From: Pyrocephalus nanus
Lineage: Eukaryota; Chordata; Aves; Passeriformes; Tyrannidae
NCBI GenBank assembly: GCA_038380795.1
Contig: CM076281.1
Span: forward strand, 434,001-498,000
Direction: 5' to 3'
Length of the DNA stretch: 64,000 nt
Position numbers and translations under genes: made by a program. Positions 13,301-25,300 of the stretch are shown in pieces. The notes under the pieces were generated by a model. That model saw nothing but the letters and a program-made list of their open reading frames with translations, was not told the origin of the DNA and did no database searches. The number at the start of each line of letters is the position of its first letter. Position 1 is the first letter of the stretch.

Positions 13301-16300
13301 TGTCGGATGACGTGGGCGTGCCAAGGTTTTCTGGGTCTTCGATCCAGTACCCCCCAAACTGGGGCAGGATGACCAATGGGTACGGCCTGCCCTTCTCTAG
13401 GATCTGGAGAGACATGTGCCATGACGGGTCAGACAGGACAGGGGCGTGGATGTGGGTGCAGAGCTCATTGCCCCACGTTCTTCCCCCTCCTGCAGCAGAC
13501 CCAAGTCCTGGCACCAGGGTAAGGAGTCCAGCCCAGAGGGCATTCAGGGGGGTTCAGTGCACCCACCTCATCAATGCTGGGGTATGGGATGTAGTCTTCC
13601 TGGAAAAAAGAATCAAAACACCATCTATGACCAAATGTTCCCAATCAACCATCTCTTCACCCCAGACTTGCACACACAACCTGGAGAGCACCTCCATCAC
13701 CCACTGCTCTGGTCCCTCCCATCTTCCCAGTGCTGTGGCAAACCCCAACCCTTTTACACAGCTCAACACTGAAATGCTCTGGCCTGGACATAAAGCTGGA
13801 TTAGGGATTTACAGGCACTGAATTCCCATCTTTGCAATTCAATCAGTGTCTTGTTTTCAGATAACATCTAAATCCTCTCCAGCCCTTCGAGTGACTGTCT
13901 TTGATGATCACATTAAACCTCTGGGGGGAGGGCACGTGAAGCAATCCCCACAAGAAACAAAAATCAACCAACCTTGTGTTTCTGGCTTCCAGACCTCTGT
14001 TCTTCCAGTTTTGGTGCCTGTTTGGAACAAAATGAATGGATTGTATAATTGAGATGTTTTCAGCAACACAGGCAGTTGGCCCACCAACATGAGGGTATTT
14101 TGCTACCTAGAGATAGCTCTGACCCAAGTGGCTGAAAGGGGAGGCTGTGCTCAGGATGAGCCTCTCAGCATGGTAATGTAGGAGGTGCTGTGGGGCCTCT
14201 GCCCTCACAGGCTCTGCTGAGGGAAATATCCCACTATTCCTGGCATGCACACTGCTGCTCACCTGCATTTTTTCCAGCATTTCGAAGAATTCTGCCGACT
14301 GAAAAGAAAAGAAAAGAAGGAAATCTCTTGTTTGATGAAGTGGACACAAGGCAAGCCAGCCCAAGCCACATCACAGCAGGGACACTGGATCCCCACCCCA
14401 GACCTGGCACCCTGGCTCTGGCCCTCAGCAGAAATGGGGAAGAGCTGAGAGGGTGTGCCCTCAAGATACCCCATCCAGCCCTGCTGCTGAGCAGAGCTGG
14501 GGCCTGCAGACATCCCATACCAAGTGCCCCCCTGTACCACTGTGGACAGCACATGGATTAGTGAGGGGCAGCAGCTCCCTGACTACCCAAAGGCTCCTGC
14601 TCCACATTCCATTCCCAGGGAAGCCTGGGAAGAGGGGCTGAGCGAGGCCACGGCACTTGTCCTGCTCCCCATGCACGAGTGGGCAGCTGTGACCCCAGGA
14701 GCTCCTGTCCTGTCTAACTCAGAGGTCAGCATCACTGCTGGAGCTCCCTTCGCCAGCAGCCCTTGGCCCCCTCAGCTCCCCAGTTGTGTGCATGATTTGG
14801 TCAATGATCTTGAGTCACTTCTTTTCCTAATCACAGCAGTGCTAGGGAAGCCGCTGCCAGTGGCACTGTGCTGCCTGGTGCGGGGTTAATCCCCACTCGC
14901 CAAATGAACTAAAGAGATTAATCAGCCTGACTCCAATCAGAAATGCTGTGTGTGCTCTCTGCAGAGCAGCAGTCCCACAGTCAGCCCATTCTGCTGCCTG
15001 GCTCAAGGGCTGTGGCTGCCCTGCCTGGCCAGTGCTGGGGGAGGACCCGCAGCCACCGCACACACAGGGCACGTGGCCCTGAGTCCTGGGTGATGTGTAG
15101 TGAGGGGGCCCAGGGACAAGAACCCAACCAGAGCTCTCCATGAGAGGTGCCAAAATCACGCTAGTCACTCAGCCACGCTCTCACCCTTGGTGACAGGGTT
15201 CTTCAGGTAACCCCTTTCCCATGCTGATCTACCTGTGCTTCCCAGTGGGGCTCTGGTCCTGGTGGCAGCTGCTGCGATGAGAAGCTACTCCAGGGCCACC
15301 CCTCCACCCCTTCAGCACAGCTGAACCTCAGCTAGACAATCCTTGCCCAGCTTTTCCCGCTCTCAGGTACGCACAAATAAATTACCCACTCAAACTACGG
15401 CTGTAAACTGACAGGATTGCTCCCACAGTAAATGTTGTGGCACCTCCAGCAAAGCAGTAAGTGGCTTTTCTGGAGGTGTGACGCAGCAGCCCTGTCTCTC
15501 TTCTCATCCCTCCTCCCTGCTAACCCGTGTTTGCTCCTGGCCTCCCGCCCTGCTCCAGGTGCAGTAATCCCAGCTCACATGGCTGAGGAGAGGCTGGGCC
15601 ATGGCAGACACTGCCAATCTGGGTGGAGAGCAGAAAGCAGGATCAGCAGCTCCCATGCTACCAGCTATCAGAAACAGTTTGCAGGAGAGGGTTGTGCAAT
15701 TTGGAGCAGAAGGGATCACCGGTGAAAAGGGGGAAGGCCTGGGGGGTGATTTTTAGTGAACTCATAGAACAGACTGAATTTCTCAAAACACAAAAAAAAA
15801 AGAAGAAAAAAACAGAGGAGGAGATGAAAAAATAAAAATCAAAGGCCAAAGGAAAAACTGAGAGATTTTCCTTTAACAACTGTGGTGAGCGAAGGTCAAA
15901 TTTACAGCAAGAGCAGTCTACAGCTGCTGGCACAGGTGGGGCAGCTGTGGCTCAGACACAGCCCTGGCCGTGTTCCCAGCCTTAGACTAAGCCCACCCTT
16001 ACCTACCACCCCTGCAGCAGTTGAAAAGAGCCTTGCCTCAGACAGCTCTGTGCCCACAGCTGGACACTCTTTAAAAAGGCTTTTTCTTAGTTTGAGCTTG
16101 GTTTGGATTTCATTTATCTCCAAGTTTAAATGTTCTTTGAGTCGATTTGGATAGTTTCAGGTAGCCAGAGACAAGACCTGACCACCGTGGCACCAGATCC
16201 ACCTGCTACAGCGAGTCCTGCACAAAATGCCCACATGAACTGAACAAAGCATGCAGCAGCCTGTGCTCTTCAGGGCATTGTGCATACTTAGAGCTGGCTT

Positions 16301-19300
16301 CACCAGGCCACAAACATTCTGGTAATTACAGTGTGTGTATAATGACACCTTTGTGGTGCCAGCAAGAAGCCATGTCACCCACCAAGGGTGCAGCCAGCAC
16401 AAGGGATGACACTCACTGCACTGACTGTGCTTGGGCTTTTGCTCCAAACTGAACCTGCACTGGTGTCTGCAGTGACACCAAAGGCAGCCCAGAGCGTGCA
16501 GCACTGCCCTCCACTTTCACAAGACAAACTTTGCCCTGGGTCCTGAGTTTAGTGGCGTATCCCTGTGAACAAGGAGCACTTGGAAAAGTTGCAGCTGGCA
16601 ACTTCTGGCACTGGCAGTGGCCAGTAAGTGGCTGCTTCAGAGGTTTACAAATAAAATGATACCCAGAAAAACCCTGCATCAGACAGGAGCTGCCACGGAT
16701 GGAGGGCAGCGAGCAGAGCTGTGCCAGTACCCCTCCCCAGCACTCCCCCCATATGTCACAGCACTCACCAGCAATCCCAGAAGAAATTCATCACTTTCTC
16801 GGCATCAGCCCCCGCCTGCATCAGCCACGCAGCCACGACTGCCGCCACGGCAAATCTTCCTCGTGGGCACCCAGCAAGAGCGGCCAAGCAGCAGCCCGGC
16901 CATCCCTGCCCAGCCCCACACCTCCCTTCGTTAATATTTCCCCAAGCCAGAGGCACAGCAGGACGGCTGCCTTGTTGTTTCAAAGGGTGGCTCCCCTGGG
17001 AGGCAAAGTGCCCGGAACAGGTTGGGCAGGAAGCAGTGAGGGTTGGCAGAGGACGGGCAGGTGCCTGCTGGGATGCAATGCAAAGCTCCACAGGCAGGAT
17101 GGAAAGCCCCATGATGGGGATGCACGGCCCCAGGGAGGGACTCATGGCCCTGAGAGATGCACTGTGCCCCTCAGGTGGGCACTCTCCTGGGAGAGTGGCA
17201 GGAGAAACCGGGCACTGGACAAGAGCTAGAAAATCCCTCTCTTCCTGGAAATCTGTATGCACAAAAACGCCACAGCCCTTCCAAACAAGCTGAATGAATC
17301 CCAGATGTAAATCCACTCAGAGTCAGTGCAGGACAACCCATGCTGCTGACTCAGGAGCTGCAGAATAGGCACCAGCACCAACAGGGCCTTCCCATCCCAG
17401 CAGCACCAGGGAGGAGGCAGAATGCAGCCTCTTTGGCCAGAATGCCTGCATGGCTCTGACAAAGCACAGGCAGTCTCAGCTGCCAGTGACTTGCTCCTGT
17501 CCTAGTGCCCATGCCTATCCCCATCCCTCTCTGTGATACTAAGCCTTGCACAGATCTCTGGGAAGCACCTCAGAGTCTACCAAGAACAGAGCAGAGCAGG
17601 ATGAGGACCAAGGACTTCGACTCAATGCATTCATGCTGTGCAGCATCTCATGGCAGGCTCAGCTTATGCCAGGGCCAAGTGACCACTCACATCCTCTGCA
17701 CTGGCTGCCTCCACCAGAGAACCCAACTGACCTCTGAGAACCACGTCTCTACCTCCCAGTCACAGTAACCCCAACTTTCCTTTCATCAAGCTGATGGCTC
17801 CTTAATCCCTGACATCTCCTGTCCCAGGCACCTTGAGGTCCAACTCTTAAATATCAGCAGATACGTCCCACACACTGCCTGCCTTGAGCCAGTGGCAGGG
17901 AGACCAAAGTGGCAGCAGGAACCTCCAAACAAGGAGACATGCAAACAAACCCAGAGGCCCACAGACAACTTCCAGCCTGAAAAACACACGGCTTTATTTC
18001 TATTTGGCATCTCTGGAGTTCCCTATGCCTGGCACAGCTTAGCAGTGGCCGAGTGGTCCCTGGCAGGAGGGAGTGGTAGGTTGGCCCCTGCAGCAGTGCC
18101 CACCTGCCAGGGACACACTGTCTGCCTCGTGCTGGCACAGAGCCTCCCACCACGGTGCTTGGGGAGGGTTACTGGAAAGAAAACAGCACTGGAACTCAGC
18201 ACCCTGCCTGGCATTGCTGCTCCCGATTGCATAATGGGAGCGGCAGCGCAGGATGGGCCGCTGGCACACATGCCCTGCCGCCACGGATGGAGAGATGGAT
18301 GGTGTTGGAACAGGCTGCCGGCTGAATTCCAGAAACCACCTACTGCTGCTCCCGCGGGAACAGCCCTAATCCGTACAGCTGCTGCGTTGGAAGTGCCGTT
18401 CCTCACCAGCCTGGCTTTCCAAAACCGGTGGCTCGGCTGGACTGCGCGCCCACGGCCCGGCCCCGCGGCGCCCGTGCACTCACCTTCATGGTCGGGGGGG
18501 CGGTGAGGGGGGGTGACAGTGGCCGCTCCGGGACGCTCACATCCGCACTGTTCAGCAGCTCCTGCTTCCTGGAAAACCAAACACAGGCGTGTCAGCTCTC
18601 CCCTGCCCGAGCCAGCATGCAAGGCAGGAGATAAGGGTTATCTCCCTTGGCAAAGCCATGGCATGTGGCTGCCTGCACAGTAATATCTGGAATCTGAGAA
18701 AAAACCCAACAGACAGCGTTAAAAAGGGATAAAAGTAACCAGAAAAGCCCCGTGCCCAGGGCGGGCTGTGAGCCCTCACTGCCCCTGTGTGGTGCTGGTG
18801 GTGCAGGGACAGCAAGGCTGGGTTCCTATGACAGCCCATGCCCATGGCTTCTCTCCCTCCAGCACCTTCTCTACCAGGACCTGAGGCTGAGCAGCCTTCT
18901 GGCAGCAGAGGAGGCTCCCAGCTTGGTGACGTCCAGGGACACCCCAACATGGGTTTGGAGGCACCCAGCCAAGGGTCCCTTTGACAACAGGGCACCTGGC
19001 ACAGGCACTGTATTTGGAGACAGCAAGAAGCATCAGGAAGATGTAAGACCCCAGGGAAGCAGGGAGCAGACACCGTGCTACGGACAAAAGCCCCCTAAAC
19101 CTCAGAAAGGCATGGCCTCAACCCTCCACTCAACAAAATCGCCATCCCTCTCACCCGGCAGTTCCTGGGCAGGCAGCCACGCTGTCACACAGCAGCACTG
19201 CCAGATGCTCCTCGGGGAGTCAGAAAATCAGAGATTTAATTTAGTTTCCTCTCGTCCCTGCCAGGTTAGTCCTGCAGAAACCGGGCCAAAATGTCCAACT

Positions 19301-22300
19301 GTTTATCTCACCATAACGAGGTTTGGTTCCCATGGCAGCCTGCCCCAGGATGGCTCCACACAGCACAGCGTGCACAGCAGCGGGCACTGATGCCCGCTGA
19401 GGCCCCCTCCAAAACACGTAGTTCCTGCCAGAGGGTGCACACCTGACCTCTGGAAACACTTGCCCTCACCACCAGCCCCACCATCCTGGGCCCTGCCCTC
19501 CCACTCACACTGTCCTCTCCTCCCGAGTCCCATCACTTGTGACAGCAGGTGACAATCCGGTCATGGGGGAAGCTCGGGTGGCTCCAGCCCCTCCTTGGCA
19601 AGGCCCTGTGTCTCAGAGAAGCCGAGGAATGCGAAGGGGATGAAGTGGGGATGAAGCAGGGAGGCAGTGGGGATGCTGGGAAGGCAAAGTGAGACCAGCA
19701 ACAGTGCCCCTCACAGCCACAAGGCACTGGGGGCTGCAGCACCACTTGGGCTGTGCCAGCAGTGCAGCCACAGCCAGAGCAACTGAGAGAAACACCTACC
19801 AGGTTGTGTCCAAATGTGAATCCAGACCAAGGACTGATGTTTCCCATTATATTAAACCAAAATACATCACCTTTTTTTTTTTTTTTCTCAGAGTAGGTTA
19901 AATTTACATTGTTATATCTCTTTTGAGCCCTTGGCAATTTTTCCATGCAAAAAATGAATTGAAGCAATGTGGGGCAATAGCAGAATTCCTCTCCTGCCCA
20001 CCCATACTGTTTATCCAGCTCCTTCCCTCTCTGCTCTCCTCAATCTCACCACGACTCCACTGCTGAAAAATGCCGAGGATGACAGATTTTCCCTGTTTGC
20101 TCTTTGACTTTCTAGGACACTAAAGCACAGCCTGATCTGGAGCAAACCACTCATCCTCTGCTCTCCTTGCTTTGAACCCTGAGCTCTGCCTGATTGCACT
20201 CAGCTGCACAGCAGCCTCAAAGGCATAAAATGGATACGACTTTGCAAAGATTAAAGTTATAGGGATGCGCACAAATAATTTGATTTGATCTGGGATTTGT
20301 AGTGGGTTGCCATAGTATCGTATTCTAAGTATTATAAAATCACCCAACTTAACAACACGTTCCTCTGTCACATGCTGCTTCTTTGGGGCCAAACTGATGG
20401 AACTGCTCCTGCAGTTCTGGGAGAGCAAAACAAGCCCATCCCCAACCACCACTTGGAACGGGTCTCCACACTGGGAATCTGTTATGTCGAAGCCCAATCA
20501 CAGATGCCAGTGATTCAATCTGCCATCAGCGCTGGGGTCAAGAGCTAGTGGTCGATTTCCAAAACAGATTACCCTCACAGGATGATAAATGAATCATGAG
20601 GAAGATCAGCACGTCTTCGTCTGTGCACCAGGGTACAATCCAAGGATCCCCCTGAAGTGACCCCAGAGCCAGCAGGGGCTCTTGGCAGCCCCACACTGAG
20701 ACACAGTGCCCAGCTGGCACTGAGAATACAAGTCTCTGCAAAGCCCAAACCACAGCAAAGGTCACAGGTGCCCCCATCAGCACAGAACGAGGCTGGGGAT
20801 GCCGTGCAGCTCACCCTGCACTCACCTCTCGCTGGCACCACAGGAGACGTGTGGCTCCAGCATCGACAGTGCAACCAAAGGTCACAGCATTGTGCTCGCT
20901 TCCCAAGGGGGCACCTGGTGCCCAGCAGGCACCGGGCCGGCTCTGCTGCCCCCAGTGCCCCTGCACCCACCCTGGCCATGGCCACAGCTGGGCACCAGCG
21001 CACAGGATGGGTGAGAGCAGCCTCCAGAGCCACATGGCTGGACACCGGTCTCTCCAGAAGGAAGCACAGGCATCGCTTTAGTAATTTTATTTCTTTGTTT
21101 TTCTCATTAGGCAAATTAAGAAAGAAGGAAAAGAAAGAATTAGAATCCTGCATACTTAGTAAATCTAATTAAGGAAATACCTTAATGCAGTTATGCAGGG
21201 CCGACTGCAGGGTTTCCTAATGGAGACTGAGATCAGCTCTGCCATCCTGACGTGGTCCCATCCAGGACCCAGCTGTTGCCAGCTCCCAGGGAGACAGAGC
21301 CCACCAGGCCAGGGCTGCTCCCCTGGCTTCTCCCAAAGTGGGAGAAAATGGGCATTTTTAACCCCATTTTGAATGCATGGGCATTGGTGAGCTCCCAGCA
21401 GAGTGAGGGTAGGTGAGGTCTTTCTCTTAAAAGCATCCCTGATCACATCCCAAAAGTACCTTTAAATTCATACCCTAAATTTGGTAAACCCCACTGACAT
21501 ACTGAAATTCTGATTAAAAAGTCAGAGCACAGAGCCAGAGCTGCCTGGATCTCCAAAGTGTTCCCAGACAGACCCTGACTCCAAGTACACACTTCCCTCC
21601 TGCTCTCTCAGCCCAAACCCTAACGAAAAACTCCTAATGTATCCCACCTTCTCATTTTGTCCATCTGATTTCCCAGATGGGCTCCAAATTGAGACAGTGC
21701 GTTCATATAAATCACACGTTGGAAGGGGAGATGTCAACATATTCCCTGACACAGCAAAGTGCTCCACACTAAACAGTTGGCTCTACCTCTGTCACGCTGT
21801 GTAAATGAGACAGGAGCATCCCAGGTTACCCTTATGCCTACACTTAATTCCACAGATCAAACCTGGCCTAAGGAGGTGCCAAACTCCTACAGCAACAAGT
21901 TCCGCCTGTCAGATGTTGCATCCTTGAGAAGGTCAGCAATGACTGTCCTGTAAATTAACAGCCTCTATTTCTGGACTCATTATTTTTTATCCTTGATGGG
22001 CATTACCTTGCCAGCTGCTTCCTTTTTAGTTTATTTAATATTCTGTGCCCAGTCTGTTAAGTTTTCAGAGGGGACCATGCTTCCATATTGCTTTCCATCC
22101 TCCCCCTACCTGAGCTCAGCCCTGTCCACGGCAGGCAGTGGGAGTGGGGAGCAGGCTGCTCACCCTCCCTCTGCGAGGGCTCCTCTCCATCCCCCACACG
22201 GCTGGGACTGACCCCTGGCTCCCAGGACACAAGATACCCAGGCAGAGCAGCAGTGGCCAGGAACCCTCGGCAGCTGCTCACAAATTGCACAAAAATCATC

Positions 22301-25300
22301 CAACCAACACTGTGCATTTTTTGCAACATGGACAAGGGCACCTTGATGAGGGTTTACACCTGGAAATCTGCAGTGAGTGCCTGAACAAAGCACCTTGCCC
22401 TGACTTTGATCAGCTCTCCACCCAATCCCGGGATGCCAGGCAAGCAAGATCTCGCTGCATCATCACTCATCCCAGGGAGGACATAAGCAGAGGACACGCA
22501 CTGCTGCAGGCTTCCACCAAAGTCAGACAGACCCAAGGCTCCAGAAACCCCCCCAGACCCGGGCTCCAGAGCCCCCCAAGACCTGGACTCCTGCCCAGGC
22601 AGCCAGTCCAGCAGAGCTGCCAGAGCACCTGGCAGAGCCCCCGCCATGGAACATCTTCCCTAAAAACTGATTTACCTTGTTATGTCCTGGCTTAGGATGG
22701 CCCTGCAGCATTACCTTCTCACACAGAAGCCTCAAAGTCAGCAAAAAATAAAATAAATAAAAAAAAAAAAAAGTGCAGCATTTTCTGGTCCACATTTCTC
22801 TCAATAAATTACATCTTTGCAAACTGCCAGCCTGCACCTGCACACACACAGCATCACCGGTGCACTACCCCCAAACGGGATCACCGCCAGGCTCAGAGCT
22901 AGGTGACATTTAACTGCCAGTGGCGTTGGCTTTAATTACCCCTCGGAACAGAGAATAAACATTGTTGAACAGTTCGGAGCGTCCCGCCCTTGTGCAGGCA
23001 GCGGATCCTTGCTGCCTGCACTGGCCATGGGAGTCTCAGCCGCCTCTGCTGGCCATGGGGGTCCCCTGCCCACACTGGCTGTGGGGTCCCAGCTGCCTGT
23101 GCTGGCCATGGGGGTCCCTGCTGCACCACGGTGCTGCCCGTCCTGCTCGGGGGTACGGTGAGGAGCTGACTCCTGCTTGGCCTGCACCTCTACAGCCACT
23201 GGAAGCTTTCCAACTGGCCAAGGACTTCTCACTGGGCCAAACCAGGACAGTAAAGCTTGATATGCAAGTAATGGTAGGAACAAGTTTTTATCTTTTACAA
23301 AACGTGCTGTCTGCTTTCCCTCGTAGGAGCAGAGAAAGTGGAGATTTTCTGTAGATCTGAGTAAATCAGCCAAGGCACATGCAGACGCTTTCAGAGCAGA
23401 AGGCTCGTCTGATCCTATTCCTGCCAAACCCGAGCCAGAAGCCTCGGGCAGCCGTTTCTGAGCTGATTCAATAATTTGCAAATTGCAGAGAACAGCTCCC
23501 AGAAACCTGCGTCTCTGAGCACCACGGGACTGGTGCCAAAGGGCAAAGGGAGACTGTGAACAGAGGGGTGCCCCACACCGAGGCACCCACCCACCAGCTT
23601 TACTCCACAGCCACTGTCACATCACCTCACTTGCACACAGGACAGTCAGGAAAATTCATTTAGATAGAAATACAGTCCAAATTCCAGATTTCCAGAGCAG
23701 AACAGGAGCCAGGAGGAGCCCACAGTAGCAGCCACCCCCCAGGGCTCCCTGCTGCTCCCCTCCCCTCAGCAGGGGAGGCACAGGTGGCAGATTGCAGGTG
23801 ATGGGGCAGGTAAGCATCACCCAGCTCGGTGAGGGGAGCCTGGTGAAGCTGGTGTGTTGAGCTGCACTTTGCTGGGTTGCTAACAAGAAAGGGACATGGG
23901 CCACCAGGGACTCTGCAGCTGCCACAGATCCTGCCAGGCTTGCATATGGCTCATGGAAAGCAAAATTCAATTGCAAATGCAGAACAAAGACTGAATGTAG
24001 GAGGGAAAAAAAGCAAATAGGAGCAGGTGGAGGAACTGAGTCCCTTTTGACGATGCCGCTACCAGTCCTTTCCTTTTCCTGCAGATTATGTCACTTTGAT
24101 GGCCCTGGCAGCTTGCATAAGATGAAGCAACCACCATAAAGCACTGCTTGAATTCTTGCAATCACTCCCATGGAGGTTCCTCAGTCCACAGCAGACAGGA
24201 AAAAACCTCCTCAGGGTCTTGTTCTCCCCTTGAGATGTCTGTGTGATTCTTGCTGTACTCAGTAAACCCCGCAGCAAGAACTGCACTGAGACAGTTTGTG
24301 CACAACATGATGCTGGAGAAAAAAATAAAAATAAAAACCAGACTTGCACATGGCAGGGCAGATTCCTGTGCAAGTTCAGAGCCAGGTTTTTTCTCAGCCC
24401 TTCAGTGTCATGCCGAGCCCATTCATAGAAACCTGGTACCTGGGGGAAAGACAACTCTGGGAAAGTCTTTCTTGATGTGACTGGTAAAGCAGTCACTGGC
24501 CTCAAGGCAAATGCAGGATGGCCAACAGGTTGCAGTGGGGACAACATCCAGAGGAGCATTTGGATGGCAGCACACACCTCCCTGGCACTCTGACACTCCA
24601 CACACACAGCACATGAAAGTGGGAGAAGAGACTACAGCCTGCCTCCACAACCAGTCAGCCCCCCAAAACTTGCTGGCCCATAGCCGGAGCCCATGGTCCA
24701 CGGACAGAACTATGGCAAGGGTGGGCCTGGGCTAAGCAAGACAAAACCCAAGGGAGCAACAGCAGGGACAGGAATGGTCAAGCCCACCAGTGAACGCCAG
24801 TGCAGTCTCCACACCCCATCTCCCAGCCTGTGAAGGAGAGAGGTATAGGGATCCCAGCCATGGCTCAGCTTAGGTGATAATCCATCACTGCTGCTCACTC
24901 AGGGAAGTCAGGACCTGTAGGTTGTTCTTTTCCATCTGTTCAGCTTTGATGATCTACCTAAAACCCCAGAAAGGGAGAAGAAAATATCCCAAAACAACAG
25001 TGACACATGAACTCCCTGGGAAGGCCACTGTTCAGTCATTAAAGTATCACTGAAATCCTGCTCTCAAGGGCACCAGCTGTCCAAGGCAAAGTCCCTACAG
25101 CAGAAGCACCAAAAAGTGGGGTACAGACCTGCAACCCACAACTGGGGATGGACAAAAGGCTTCCTTCCCAGTTGCCTTACTCTGATTTTTCATGTTCATA
25201 GATTAGGGAGTGGGAGGATACTTTACAATAACAATTCTAAATAATCGATTCTTCATTCATATGATTTTGATATAACATCACAAACTGAACCAAGAAAAAA

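Noticed and set aside
19872..19890. T-run followed by CTCAG resembling a strong plus-strand splice acceptor
   Set aside because: No open frame or donor with coding character follows, and no plus-strand gene is evident there.
20120..20497. 125-codon minus-strand open frame with protein-like composition in AT-richer intron
   Set aside because: No recognised domain, no neighbouring splice exons that extend it, and no transcription signals. Worth one protein search, but not supportable as a gene.
22523..22849. A-rich tract near AATAAA-like words as a possible poly(A) site or retrocopy
   Set aside because: The AAATAAAATAAATAAA words are part of a simple repeat and no gene ends here on either strand.
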